Shown here one piece after another: positions 25,726-38,427 of a stretch of 64,000 nucleotides of DNA. The stretch comes from Pontederia crassipes (Eukaryota > Streptophyta > Magnoliopsida > Commelinales > Pontederiaceae), in contig CM060188.1 in assembly GCA_030549335.1 (NCBI GenBank), positions 18,169,501-18,233,500 of the forward strand. The letters are read 5' to 3'. Numbering within the stretch: the first letter of the stretch is position 1; each line of letters begins with the position of its first letter. Under the pieces are notes generated by a model that was given only the letters and a program-made list of their open reading frames with translations, did not search any database and had not been told where the DNA came from. The position numbers were made by a program, and so were the translations under genes.

Positions 25726-27069
25726 TGTTGGAGCAAAATTTTATACCCTATATAATTATGTTTTAATAATACAAACCTCGAAAGATTATAGTTATATTTA
25801 AAATGGCAAAAACGTTTCAATAGAAATGAGTTGCTTTGTGCATTAAACTTTCAATTAATATTTATTTATATTTTCACGATATTTATATTAATGGATGAAT
25901 ATAAAAGTTATAGATAATTCTCTTATGTTTCTAGAGAATCAAGAACCAACTTATTTGGACAACCACATAAAAAAGTTATGTTTAAGTAAATCTCGAAAAG
26001 TTAAATTTGAAGTTTATTTTGTGCGCTAAACTTGCACTTAATAATTGAGTATTCTATCATGAGATTTGAATCAAGAGAGTAACATAAAAGTGTTAGCTTT
26101 TCATATAATCAAATATCATTACATTTGAATACGGGTATGAAAAGTTATGTATAAAAGAGTAAAAGTCTAAAATATTTTATTTGAAATGAACACTTTTGTA
26201 TATTAAACTTTTGATCAATATTTGACTATGATCTTATTAGATTTTGGAAGAATGATGAATATCATAGTTGTAGAGAATTCTGTTAACTTTTTGTAGAATA
26301 AAAAAAATATCTCATTTGAATTACTCTGCAAAAAGTTATGTTTAAAATAATGCAAGACGATCGATCGGTTAGCGTGCATAATGCACTATACTGGTCATAT
26401 TTTGGTCAAAATTAGGAAATAAGTCCCAACGGTTAAATGGAGTTAAGAAGTTTATAAAAGAGGACCCAAAGGAGTAGGAATGAACAAGACTTCTAAGAAA
26501 AAATGGAAAGAACATTTGAGAAATCCATTTGAGCCATAAGTTGCAAATCTTTTATTTATTTTTCTCTTACTCTCGTGTGATGTTCCAAATTATAAAAGAG
26601 AGATTGTGGAATACTTTTATGATATTTTAATTATTGTTTAGCTCTTGAGAGAAAAGAAGTTGTGTCTTACCTCTTGAGCGAATAAAAGACGAGTGAAAGT
26701 CTACGATTGAAAGATGTGTCCTTACCTCTTGAAAAGAAGAAAATGCAAGGGTTGTAAAGGGTTTCTTGATTGCCCCATTTGGAATGAAGGAAGGATATTA
26801 GCAGAATTTTCGACGGTCTCAAAGATGAGAAGTTGGAGCGGAGACGTAGGCCAAAGTGTGGCCAAACCTCGTCAATAAATCATTGTGCATCTCGTGTTTA
26901 TCTTTTCTCTCCATCTCCTTCCTACTTTATTATGCATGTGATATGATTGTTATTGTGTTGATTTAACATTCATGAGTCAATTTTAAACTTTTGCGATAAT
27001 TTTTGTGAAATCGATATTTTTAATTTAAACACCAATTCACCCCCTCTTGATGCCTTGTAATCCTACACA
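25726..27069 (+). mobile_element. Copia/Sirevirus-like LTR (probable 3' LTR)
   Basis: It starts TGTTGGAGCAAAA right after a polypurine tract. It ends CCCCCTCTTGATGCC... CCTACACA near 27,069. The TG...CA ends, a length of about 1.3 kb, and the CAATTCACCCCCTCTTG phrase near the end are typical of copia LTRs. No coding internal domain survives next to it and no second LTR is seen in the window, so it is a truncated element. Exact ends are uncertain by a few bases. Confidence 0.6.
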
Positions 27070-28984
27070 CAGTAATATGCTTCCACAAACCCACTAGCAA
27101 ACAACAAGTAAAACTATCACGAACGTGCTCTAAAAATGCCATTTCTATATAATCATGAATTTAATTAACATACTAAGTTAGTTTGGATATACATTTAGTG
27201 ATATTTGTATATAGTAATTAATATTTCGATTAGAGCATAATGATTACTTAATTATCGATAAACTTTGCAAAGTAATTAAATAAGGTTATTAGGAACAAAT
27301 TATAAAACTTCTAAATATTATAATATATATATATTTAATAAGATTAATAAGCTTAATTAGGGTTAAAACACTTAGTTATGACAAAAAAATGTGATTGGAC
27401 ATCACTTAAGTTCCAAGCAGCTGAAGCAGGTAGGTGGACAAGTGGTTAAAGGGATATTTTTCTAAACCGTCTTATGTCATGAGAAAATACTGAAAAAAAT
27501 ATAAGATACTTAACATTATCCTTTCATCGTAGAAAAATTATTAAAGGCAGAAGTCGAGTGAAACGACCTGGAAAAAATCAGAAATATCAGCTGTTCAAGG
27601 TGAGTTTTGATCCGAAAATTGTCTTCTGATTGAGAGGATCATTCCTTCATGATTACCAAACCATAAATTATGAAATTTTATATGGTTAATCCCTTAAAAG
27701 TTAGATTTCCGTATCCCCTAGAATCACCTAAAGCAGAGTTTTATAGAGGAAGTTATGAACTTATCTTCACAGGTCACTCATCTTGTCTCGAGTCTGATAC
27801 AAGTTTAATTTGTAAAATAGGACGGTTGGAATAGAGAGAACTATGATTTGAAATTTGGATATGCTTGAATAAACATTCCAAAGGGTTCGGTGAGAGGTAG
27901 AATCATGTTATTTGGACTTATATATAGGGAGAAATGGATTTTTCATTTCATAGTGATTTCTCTGTTAGATTACAGGACATGAACAGATCGCGACCCTAGT
28001 TAACTATTTTATTTATAAGGCTATACAATGAGTTAAATTCTATACTTTTTATGACAAAATACTAAGCAAGTCTATTTTGCAATAAAATTATGATTTAGTT
28101 AAATGGATAGGTATCAAGAAATATATACATTAATCTTTCAATGACACATAGTCTGCCATGACGCAAACCCTAGGTTAGATTGTCTTAGATGTTATGACTT
28201 ATCCACTTGAACTTAATTAATGATATTTGGGAATTAGAAATATTAGTACGTTTAGTTTCTAATTAATCTATAATAATAAGTCATGTGGTTAAGAAGTTAT
28301 GAATTATTAATTGACATACACTCAGTCTGAAATCATGAGACAACACTTAGTTAAACTAAGGGGATTGAGAAGTTCCAATTGTAAAATAACTTATGAATAT
28401 AAATACCTAAAGTTAGAAATTAATATTAGAAAGGATCATATGCATTTTAGGGTGCATAAGCATTCATGCATCATGAGCATGCATTGCATATTACTTTGTT
28501 ATAATTGGAAAGTAAAAAGACATTATTACATGTAGGAAAACATGAATGTACAAGTAAAAGTGAGGAAATCTAATAAACCTCCTTGAAGTGATAAAGTACA
28601 AGCTGAGTGGGTAACTTTACAACATAGCAAAATGATATATGTTACTTCTTTTATTTATGATATTATCTCAAGTAAAAATTATTATTAGTATTGTTATTGA
28701 AACATATCTTGAGTTAAGAAATATATTTATGACATGTTTCAAGGATTTCATATGAGACGGAGTACCCTCTTACATCAAAATATTTTCAGAAAATAATACT
28801 TGTGAACTTAAAATAAGTTTACTTGATATTGATATATGATGGTGACATGTTATTTTGCTATTATAAAACTTCATGTGTACATTGATCATGCTGAATGAAA
28901 AAGGTTTTTGAGATCGCATTTGATATACATGAAGTATTTGGAGCGTATATCGAGTGTCTCTGCTCTTTGGGGGTTACTCTGCAT
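27070..28984. other. Intergenic, no gene recognised
   Basis: AT-rich single-copy-looking sequence. The only longer open frame (28,311-28,535) shows no recognisable motif. Confidence 0.45.
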
Positions 28985-29150
28985 ACACGTATTGACCCAT
29001 GTTATACTCTACGTATCCGAGAGTGCTCGAATACTTATTGACTCATGTTATGCTCTGCGTGCTCGAATATGTATTGACCCATACTATGCTCTACGTATTC
29101 GAGAGTGCTCGGATACGTATTGACTCATGATTTACTCTGTGTATCTGAAA
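28985..29150 (+). repeat. Imperfect ~45-bp minisatellite
   Basis: Four units share ACGTATTGACCCATG, CTCTACGTATCCGAGAG and TGCTCGAAT, with one shorter unit of about 36 bp. Another partial copy (ATACGTATTGACTCATGATT) is found at about 29,202. It is GC-richer than its surroundings. Confidence 0.75.
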
Positions 29151-31340
29151 GTTCATGATTGTAAAGCTCTTCTTAACTGTATGACACGCAATCACAGAGG
29201 GATACGTATTGACTCATGATTTGTATGTGCAATGATGCATGTATGAAATTTAATTATGAAAATGATGATAGCTTGAGTTACTTTTACTTATGTGAAAGTT
29301 CATATGATTTGACAATATATGTTATATATGTTATGCTTTAAATGTTTTATCATATGAAAGAAATGTCATTATTTAAATATTATATGCACTCGTATTGTTC
29401 TCCTATGTTATATTTTTATTTCACTCATTGAGCAAATGATTGTTGCTCACAATATTCATTTTCATTTATTTTTTAAACACTCGTAAGTTTTCGAGTTGAG
29501 TCAACTCGAAGCTTATTTTTGCTGCATATAAAGAAGAAGTCGAGCCGCTGAAGTACTTTAATCTCCCTTTACTTTTGTTTTTGAAAGTACGCATGTAATA
29601 GATAGTCTTAGATGATGTAATTAAGTTTGTGAGAAATTTTTTATAAGGTTGTATAAGACTTGATCCTGTAAGATTATATGTGAGATGATTTATAAAATAA
29701 AAATATAATGACAATATGTGAATGTCCTATCTTATAACTTTTATTAGACATTGATAAATATATATGCGTCTTTTGTATGTGTGTTAGCAAATATCACAAG
29801 ATAAGTAAGGAAAAAGATTTTAACGATTTTATTTTTAAATTTATTAAATATAATTAAGATTATGATAATTAAAATTAGAATTTAATCACGAAGTTGTGTG
29901 TAATAAAAACAATCATCCTTCATCTACAACGAACACAAACCCATTAATACCGAGCGTCGACGTAGTTGTTGAATCTTTATCTTGTACTCTTATGGGGGCA
30001 CCGTGCTGTCCCCTCCCACCGGCCATGGAAGGAAGAGGAGAGTGTCCCTTTTATTTTGTTATATTATATTTTAATACTTGTGAATCTTTTGCCATGTGAG
30101 ATAAGTGCACATACGGAGAAGAAAGAAAATATCATGTGAGCATCGTGTAGATCATGTAACAAGGAAAATGGGCGATCAAAAGTAAAAAAAAAATGGTGAA
30201 ATAAGTTTATAGTTGAAAGATAGTGTTATTATAAAATAAAGTTAAAAAATAAATTTAATAAAAAATGAGTAAAATTGAAGAAGATTTAGTAAATTTTGTC
30301 CTAACAATCCTTTTGGAGCATAGCTATTTGATTATATATATTCTCATCATGTATTAATTTAAACAAAGAGAAGAAAAAAATCATACTGCTCCAAGTCACC
30401 TCCACGTTCTGCTCTCCTTTAATTTTCGTTATTTTCTTTTATTATTTCTTGAAGGTAAAATGATGACAAGAAAAGCGAAGTCATGCATGTGTATATATAA
30501 CGATTGGGCATGTGTGCAAGTGTGATAAAAAAAAGTAAGAGCAGATAAATAATATATCTTCGTTTAAAGAATCCTCGTATTCTATTTTTCTTATCAGCAA
30601 TTGAAAAAGTTGAACTGTTATTATTTGGTCCAAAACATTCTTAGATGTTTCGAAGGTCGCAGTTAAATTAATTAAATGTAGTATTCCGTAAAAATAAATA
30701 ATTCTCTTTTAAAACTTTTTAGACTCCTAAAAAAATAATAATGATAATAATACATGTATCGTGATTTTTTTCAGAATTCATGATATTCATCTGGACAACA
30801 CGTATCGAATTCGAATGTAAAGGTGTATGTCACATCTAGAATATATTCAAAATACATGTCTTTTTGCCCATTATTATAATTTTCGAATATATGTTATTTA
30901 TATTATAAATACGGACAGATGCAAAGAATAGAATTTTCATCACTCCGACAATTACAACAATCAAACCCATTTATTACAGGAGGATGTAACAAAGATTAAT
31001 AGGTAAATATTTTTTTAATAATTTGAAGAGCACAAAAAAGTCAATTGCTTTCATTTCATTTTTATTAAATAGAAGTTAATGCCGGATATATAAAATATAG
31101 TGAAAAAAAAAGAAATACGCACATTAAATAAAACCAAAATCAGATCCATTCGAATAAAGTCATTAATTTTGTGGTCATCATTATAATAACATTACACCTC
31201 ACATCCCCTTACTTCCCCTTGGTCCTCCTCATCTCATCCCTCCCATGATCCACTGTGAGGCCTGACAGGTAACACAACCCCTGGAATCTCTCCCCCGTCC
31301 AAGAACAGAGGGGGCCCACCCCGCAGGACACCATTCAACT
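29151..31340. other. Intergenic, no gene recognised
   Basis: AT-rich. Contains a 10-bp-arm palindrome at 29,490-29,510. No reading frame with known motifs. Confidence 0.45.
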
Positions 31341-31344
31341 CGAC

Positions 31345-31683
31345 ATGGCCTATTTTATTCACATCTCAACCTTCCCCGCCTCCCCCTTTTCCCTTCCCCC
31401 CTCCATAATTTTCACCTACCTCTCTCCCTTCCTCTCCATTCTCCCATTCTGGACTATCCCTTCGCCTCTTTCCCCGTACTGGGATTTTGCCCTCTTCCCC
31501 TCTCTCCTCTCCTTCCTTTTCTCTCTCCGACTTCTATCTTTCTCTCTCCTCTCATTTGCAGTCTGGACTATCTCTTTGCCTCTTTCCCCACTGGGATTCT
31601 CTCTCTCTCTCTCTCTCTCCGTTGCCTCAAAAAGCTTTTAGTAGACCATATCTCTCGCGCATTTGCTCTCCCTCTATTTAAAG
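31345..31683 (+). promoter_or_regulatory. Pyrimidine-rich promoter and TATA-like box of the kinase gene
   Basis: A CT-rich stretch (about 31,360-31,625, ending in a (CT)n run at 31,598-31,620) matches the Y-patch style of plant core promoters. CTATTTAAAG at 31,674-31,683 is a TATA-like box. Transcription would be expected to start near 31,705-31,715, only about 40 bp before the ATG at 31,750. Confidence 0.5.
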
Positions 31684-31749
31684 GCATTCTTTGCTTCAAG
31701 TTCCGATCTTTTTGCCACCTGCCCCAATTCGTTGGTTCGCCGTGCCCAA

Positions 31750-33345
31750 ATGGGTTACCTGTCGTGTCGTGCGGACTCGTCTATCGCCACCTGCCGCTCC
31801 ATCGCGGCCTTCTCGCCTTCTCCTTCCTCCTCCTCGGCTGACCGCCGCCACCACAAGAATTCCGGCGCTGGCAGGGAAGGGAAACCTTCGGCGAGCGCCG
31901 GCCAGGAGGACGAGGCCCACTCCGACCTGCGCGCCCGTCGTTTCACCTACGACGAGCTCGCCGCGGCCACGGGAAACTTCTCCGACGCCGCCCTCCTTGG
32001 ACGCGGGAGCCACGGCTCCGTCTACAAGGCGACACTTCCCCGTCTCGGCCTCGTCGCCGTCAAGCGTCCCTCTCGTCGCCCTGGCGGCGGCGGCGGCTTC
32101 CCCTCCGCGTCTCCGTCCCCGATGACCCCCGCCCGCGACGAGGTGGAGAACGAGATCGCCGTTCTATCCTCCCTCCGCAACCCCCGGCTCGTCAACCTTG
32201 TGGGGTTCACCCCTCCCTCCGCCGCCCGCGAGCGCCTCCTTGTCGTCGAATTCATGCCGAACGGCACCCTCTACGACCTCCTCCACTCCAATCCGCGCCG
32301 TCCTCCCGGCTGGCCCCGCCGCCTCCGCCTGGCCCTCCAGACCGCCAAGGCCCTCCTCGCCCTCCACTCCGCTCGGCCCCCAGTCATCCACCGCGACGTC
32401 AAGTCCGCCAACGTCCTCCTCGACCACCGTCTTCACGCCCGCCTTGGCGACTTTGGCCTCGCTCTTCATCATGGCGGCGACGGCGACGACGCTGACGGCG
32501 CGAATCTGCCCTTCCCGTCTTCTGCCCGCTGCACGCCTCCGGCTGGCACCCTTGGCTACCTCGACCCTGCCTACGTCACGCCCGAGAACCTTAGCACTAA
32601 AACAGACGTCTTCAGCTTCGGCATCTTGCTCCTCGAGATAATAAGCGGACGGAAGGCCATCGATGTTGCCCACTCCCCTCCATCCGTCGTGGAGTGGGCG
32701 ATCCCGCTCCTGAAGAAAGGCAAGGTCTCCCCCCTATTTGACCCGCGTATTCCCCCACCGAAGGACCCGGCCACCAGGCGGCAGTTAGCCTCACTGGCCG
32801 CCAGCTGCGTTCGATCCTGCAAAGAGCGGAGACCCTCCATGGAGGAGATAGTGGAACAGCTCAAGGCGCTGAGCAAGACGGTGATCTTGAGGGGGTGGAA
32901 TGGGCTCACTGTGGGGAACCCCTGCTCAGTAGTGGATGCAGAAACGTTCCCGTCAAAGCGCAATTCCAACCGCTTGAACTGCAATCAGAGCCCAAGCACA
33001 ATTTCAAAGTTCAATGAAGAGGTTGATGAAGCAAATGCTGCTGACGAAGAATTGCCTATTCGTGGGAGTAAGCCACAATTGATAATGGCACGTCCTTCAA
33101 GGAGTGGGAGGAGGGTGTTCTCCGACGGCACTGCAAAGGGAAGTAGAAATCTAAAGGATCTTATGGCCCGACATGAGGAGGAGATAATTAGGGGGTCGGC
33201 TCGCGGTATGATTGGTAGCAGTCGGCTTGTAATGAACAGGGCAAGGACACTCGGATCCCCTCGTGCTTATTCCGATTCTGGTCCAATTTTGCAGCTGAGA
33301 AGGAATCAAACTGTGAGAGATGTGGCACTGAAACCATCTTCTTGA
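31750..33345 (+). CDS. Receptor-like cytoplasmic Ser/Thr kinase (At3g51990/At5g23170 type)
   Basis: Single-exon protein of 531 aa that transfers phosphate to Ser/Thr. The start MGYLSC is chosen because it matches the family N-terminus and lies just downstream of the TATA-like box. The open frame extends upstream only through non-ATG codons. All kinase landmarks are present: glycine loop GRGSHGSVYK, VAVKRPS with the ATP-binding Lys, ENEIAVL with the helix-C Glu, catalytic HRDVKSANVLLD, DFG in LGDFGLAL, GTLGYLDPAY and DVFSFGILLLEIISG. A Ser-rich N-terminus precedes it and a low-complexity ~150-aa tail follows, with RSGRRVFSDGTAKGS. Gly2 and Cys6 could be lipidated, which would tether it to the membrane (inference). 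The first ~1 kb is extremely GC-rich and the 3' part is not. Neighbours suggest no pathway link. Confidence 0.92.
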   Translation: MGYLSCRADSSIATCRSIAAFSPSPSSSSADRRHHKNSGAGREGKPSASAGQEDEAHSDLRARRFTYDELAAATGNFSDAALLGRGSHGSVYKATLPRLGLVAVKRPSRRPGGGGGFPSASPSPMTPARDEVENEIAVLSSLRNPRLVNLVGFTPPSAARERLLVVEFMPNGTLYDLLHSNPRRPPGWPRRLRLALQTAKALLALHSARPPVIHRDVKSANVLLDHRLHARLGDFGLALHHGGDGDDADGANLPFPSSARCTPPAGTLGYLDPAYVTPENLSTKTDVFSFGILLLEIISGRKAIDVAHSPPSVVEWAIPLLKKGKVSPLFDPRIPPPKDPATRRQLASLAASCVRSCKERRPSMEEIVEQLKALSKTVILRGWNGLTVGNPCSVVDAETFPSKRNSNRLNCNQSPSTISKFNEEVDEANAADEELPIRGSKPQLIMARPSRSGRRVFSDGTAKGSRNLKDLMARHEEEIIRGSARGMIGSSRLVMNRARTLGSPRAYSDSGPILQLRRNQTVRDVALKPSS

Positions 33346-36300
33346 TTAGATCATTTTTGAAAGGTTTAGTAGGTGTTGATGGAGCATATCTTTCTTCATT
33401 CCTAGTTGGTCGAAGGCCAATCTGTTTACCATTGTTGTACGTATTCATAACTGCTGCATGGATATGATTCATTTTACATCTGTAGTATGTAATTGTTGTA
33501 GAGGGTAGAGATCATTCTTTTGGATGCTCATCTTGGCCTAAAGGCCTCTTGCCAGTCTTTACAATTTGTTCTGTACTACAGATTTATAAGTTCATTACTC
33601 TTCTTTTTTTTAACAGCGTGTGTTCTTCACAGTTTCCTCTTTGTATTGTTCATACTATAAGATAGATGCTTGGATATATCATATATCTGTAGTGCATTTG
33701 GTCCAGTCTTTCTGAATTGCAAGTTACTTTTTTTGTGCGTGTTGTTCCTGTACAATTAAGTATAACTGTTGTACTTGGATGACTACCCCATTGCTAGTCA
33801 TCCTTTCTTGTTTCAAAAAAAAGTATAACTGTTGTTAATTGTATTCTGTTATTACTTGATGTTGTATGTTTGAGTTATGAGTACATCATGTTGACAACAT
33901 TTTCCTAATATCTCACTGGATCTACCCATCAGAATAGAAGATCTCGTTTGATCTTCTAATTACTAAAGCAAAACTGTCGTATGGAGATTTCTCCAATTTT
34001 ACCTTGAATCCTTTTGTTTATCTACTAAAATTTAAATTTCAGTTGCCGGAAAAGATTTCTTCAATTTTACCCATTTTTGCATGCACCCTTGAGTGTTATA
34101 TTTTCAATCTGAGAGTACTATTTCATTATCATTGTTCTTGTCTTGTATAGTTTTATATTGCATAGCAATAATGATGCTTACTGTTTAAATTTCACAATGA
34201 ATGTTTTTTTAAGAGATCAGCGCATGGATTTTTAATGCAGGGAAAGTTCTACACGCGGCACTCTGATATATACGTTATATATCCTTGTTTTAAGTAATTT
34301 ACTTACTGATCATTCTAAATTGCTGTGAATCATTCGATCCAATTATTTTGGAAGACAATTATTCCAAAGTCATCCTTGAGATTATGGACAAATTTTCAAT
34401 GCTTACATGAAAGTTCATTGTTGCAGAGATTCTGGCATTGGCTTTGGGGGTTAAAGGTGTTTAGTTATATTTTACACCAGTCCACATAATTGAGATTGCG
34501 TACAATCAATGTCACACATCATTTTCTTCTGTTTCCAGAACCATCCGATGAAACCTTAGATGTCCATAACCATATATAAATTTTCAGGTAGGTCTGTGAT
34601 GTAGTGGAGCTTATTGCAATTGTGACTTGTGAAATGAATTGGTTGTCATGAACACTTGACCCAACCAATTTTCTTCCTAGAGTTGTCTCATGCTGTGCAG
34701 AAATTGGGTCAGTTTGAGAGCATCTTGTGGACTAGACTTTGGTTTTTGTTTTAAGTTTTGTTGGAGTTGGAAGTCCATGAAGGCCTATGCAAAAGCCAGT
34801 ACTAGTTTTAATTTGATTTTGTGCTTTGCTTGCTCTCCACGATACAGGCAAGTGGGTTTCTCAAACTCCTTGTGCTTAGAAGATGGGCGTATAATGTAGT
34901 GAATTTGAAGGCGATTTTCAGATTTCTGAATAACTGCATAATCTCTCTTTTTCAGTGGTAAGTATGATCTCTCTATTAGACTTATTTAAGATGGCTGAAG
35001 ACATGTTTGTTATATCTTTAGAGAGTTCTTACTGAAATATTTGGGACAAAATTGTTATGGACCCTTGCAGATGGTATCCTTAATCATTTATGGGGATAAT
35101 CATCATGCACCTGCATCCTAGTTTAGTGATTTCCTATATGAATAACTTGTTCTATGGTTCTGAGTTATATGTTCTTCATAATATGGTTATTAGTAACCTT
35201 GAGATGGGTTATTTCTTTTTGTCAAGGCAAGGAGTTACCCAAATCTTGTAGTTTTTTACCTCATACTGCAGGACAGATGGATTGACATGTGTGGCCTTTA
35301 CTGTTGTCATCTTAGTTGAGATTGTAGTTATGCTTCACAACTCAAGTCAGGACAGATGGCTTATGTTCACGGGTGGCTTAGTGTCCGTGATAATCGGCAG
35401 TGTTGATGTAAGTCAACTAGTTGATTTAGTAAAGCTCGGTTTTATGCTTTAGATTGCACTTCTCCTTGTCATGTTGCATCTGCTACTAGTCATACAAGTT
35501 CAAAAACTTGGACCATGCTCTCTATTTTGCCCTCTCTTGGATTTTTAGGTTGTGCTGCGTTTTCATTCTTTTCCTTTATTTTGCCTTTATGACTTAGCCC
35601 ATTGTTGTATTGTCTTCTATCCGACAGGACATTAGATTTGAAACTGCGTTTTGCTTTTCATGCGTTTAATTAACACCCTTTTTCATATGAATGCTATTCT
35701 GCTCCTTTTGTCCTGTTACAATCATTCACTATCCACTTCAATTATGGAGATGTTTTTGTCGTAGGCTGTGCTGGGATTTATATATGTTAATGTTAATGCA
35801 CTATGTTAATGCACTGGCAGCATGAGTATGGACCTGCAGCATGAATGATTACGAATGGAAAAACCAGGTCTGCTTCCTTTCTAAAACAGTGAATGAATAG
35901 AGCGACTGGACCCCAAGAACATGGGAAAAATGCATCAGATCGATACCCTGGAATGTCCTGTCCTGAAAAATCATCACCATGTCTTTTTCACTACACGGCA
36001 CGCGGTCTCTCTTCGCTGGGACATTCGATTATGCTTATCAGAGCGGGATTTTCACGTCCTTTTCTCATTGAACAATTCGAGTTCGGAAAGCGTCACCGTT
36101 GATGCATAAGCCGTTCTATTTCCTCTAGTACCTCTGCGGTATGCAACGAGAAAAGGGCATTCTCTGCAGTCTTTGATTACTTGACAAACCCTAGGAAAAA
36201 GCAAGGAAAATGTTGACGTAGAATTTGACCGAATAAAAAAGGAACGAAGAGGTGAAGATGACGTGCGGGAAAAGTAGCAGAAACTAGTTGCGATAGGATA

Positions 36301-36820
36301 TGTATTGTGTTGAGAATAATTTAAGTCCACTGTCAGGAGTGGAAAAAAAGGAGAGGATTTGTATGAAAGCTTTTTAACTTTCATATTATCATATATGTAT
36401 TTATTGTGGTCATTCGACGTTTGGATGTTGATACCTGATTGGGTCTGCAAAATCGGTTTCATTTGGCTTTTTATGGATGGTCCAAGTTGCGTGATCAGTG
36501 TGTCTTTGTTTCCTTTCCCGAAGACCATGGCCTTTGGGATCTCAATTCATTATATTTAAACAACTATATGTTAATATTTCAAGTGAAACAATAAGCTTTA
36601 GCTAATTTTAAAACTTAAATACTGAACTATTTGTTATTTGTAGATAATCTCGCCCACTATGTCAACCAAAATTGGTCTTTAAATTTGGATGGCTCATCCT
36701 AACTTTGCTAGTATCGCGCTTTTTAATTTATTTCCTTTGAAGACTAATGGGAATGTCCAGGGCCATTTTGTCCATGAATCTCTTTATATAATTACTATGT
36801 TTTTGTTCTTCAAAATAATA
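33346..36820. other. 3' UTR and intergenic region, no further gene
   Basis: Sequence after the kinase stop is T-rich and resembles a 3' UTR for a few hundred bases. Small open frames at 34,690, 35,893 and 36,052 (minus) show no motif. A non-coding transcript cannot be excluded. Confidence 0.45.
33773..33820 (+). mobile_element. 48-bp LINE 3' end with TSD
   Basis: ACTTGGATGACTACCCCATT, then a short link to CTAGTCATCCTTTCTTG and an A-tail. This matches the 3' end of the minus-strand LINE at 49.9 kb. A 13-15 bp duplication AAGTATAACTGTTGT lies on each side (33,758-33,772 and 33,821-33,835). It is an extreme 5' truncation. Confidence 0.85.
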
Positions 36821-37006
36821 CAACAACAACAACAACAACAACAACAAAGCCTTATCCCACTAGGTGGGGTCGGCTACATGGATCATACGACGAATTCGTT
36901 GATCCATGTTCATAAGATTCGACAGGATTTTATGCTGGCTGTCGGGGCCTAACACAACCCTCCTCTTTTATCCGGGCTTGGGATCGGCTATAAAATATAG
37001 GCGGAG
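36821..37006 (-). mobile_element. Full-length Au-type SINE with 19-bp TSD
   Basis: Minus-strand element of 186 bp ending in GCCGACCCCACCTAGTGGG, ATAAGGCTTTG and TTG repeats. TTTGTTCTTCAAAATAATA duplications flank it (36,802-36,820 and 37,007-37,025). The 5' part contains GCCGATCCCAAGCCCGG, in the place of the tRNA-derived head. It serves as the reference copy for the three shorter relatives in this window. Confidence 0.9.
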
Positions 37007-37025
37007 TTTGTTCTTCAAAATAATA

Positions 37026-38427
37026 AGGGAAACAAATAAAAAAAGAAATTTGTTTTCTTAAGGGTAAACAAGAAAAAACGTGTAAACGTAATAACATTTG
37101 GAGGTGGCAATCGTAAAAGAAAGAAATTCGTCACATTAAGCGTATGGAAGATTTTCGGAAGTTTCAAAGAGATGATTGATTAATCTTTAAAAACATAAAA
37201 TTTAAGGAGGTAATTCTATAATAACTTTCTTGATATTATTTTCAACATTTGCAAGAGATTGGCGATCCGTTTGAGTGATGACTACTGCATTTTGGGGGCA
37301 ATAAATCTTACAAGAGCCATTTGAAAACTTCATTTTTGAAGCATGTGCTTTATGTTGTGTGCCAAAAAAGAAGTCTTCATGTTGTTGTTTGTAATTTTTA
37401 GTTGACTCCGGATTCTGTATCAATACAGATCCCACTAACCGCCATGAGACTTCAATTTGTGTAACAGTAATCGAACGAGCAAAGAAATCTGAATTTTTTG
37501 ACTTCATGGCGGCGTTTGGCAAAGGTGGGGCAAAGGTGGAACCACGCGTTGCTTCCGTCAAACGCGGTCGATTGGTTTCGAGGTGGAACAAAACGTAGAA
37601 TGGGAACACTGTAACAGAACAATTCTTTTTTTTAGCCTGACCTGACAATTTTTTATTTATTTTTCTTATTTTCTCTCTCACACATTTCTCTTATAAAATA
37701 ATTTATTTATTACCACTCCTTTCAAATACACTCTAAATTAATTTATCAATTAAATGACTGTATTTGAGAGCACTAGAACTTCATAGTTCAAGTTCTCGGA
37801 ACTGTCGTGAAGTGATGCAAAAGTTCAAAACACGTGTTTGGTGAATGTTTGGTGAAGTTCTACCTTAGGAACAAATTTTTTTACTGATTGAACATTCAAG
37901 TAAGAGGGCACACAGTAAAAGTAGGCATGAGATTCAAAAGAAGTTCGGCTCGCCAGCGAAGTTTTTACATTTCGTGAGAACTTTTTTGTTGAAACTAACA
38001 CTGTTAACTAGAACATTCATTCCGGTGGAGCCCACGTCATTTTGGATGAGTGTTTGACAAAACTTAAATAAATTCTTGTCCAAGTTCTACTGCCAAACAT
38101 GGCAAAGAATTTTTTTAGAACTTTGATTCTGTTTTGCATATGAACATTGAGCCACATTTATGAATTGAAAATAGAAAATGAGTTCTTTTTCTTAAAATAC
38201 ACAAAATAATGTCGAAGATTAAAGCTGAAACCCAAGAATAAAGAGGAAAAAACAAAACAATAAAAAAGATTGAGTCAGTATCATCTCTTGTATATATGTC
38301 AATAATAATAACTATGCATTTCTTGTTGTAATGTAGATATAATGTTGTGATAGATCTGCTACTTGACGTGTTATGTCATTCTTTACGAGTAACTAGAAAT
38401 GTTAGAAAAGCAATGAGAAAAAAACAT
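37026..38427. other. Intergenic or 3' flank of NTAQ1
   Basis: No recognisable protein. The open frame at 37,202-37,681 (minus) has no known motif. Repeated phrases on the theme of AAGTTC and GAACATTC near 37,770-38,130 hint at an old MITE-like element, but no terminal inverted repeats were confirmed. Confidence 0.4.

Noticed and set aside
31663..31749. Upstream extension of the kinase by 29 residues
   Set aside because: The frame is open but begins at a TTG, overlaps the TATA-like box, and the family N-terminus MGYLSC starts at 31,750.
31696..32984. Long antisense and alternate-frame ORFs across the kinase
   Set aside because: Produced by the extreme GC content of the kinase; composition is Arg/Gly/Ala-rich without motifs.
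36052..36528. 158-codon minus-strand frame
   Set aside because: No recognisable motif, no splice or promoter support, composition like non-coding DNA.
37202..37681. 159-codon minus-strand frame
   Set aside because: Single open frame in intergenic DNA; no domain seen and no conserved-looking segment.
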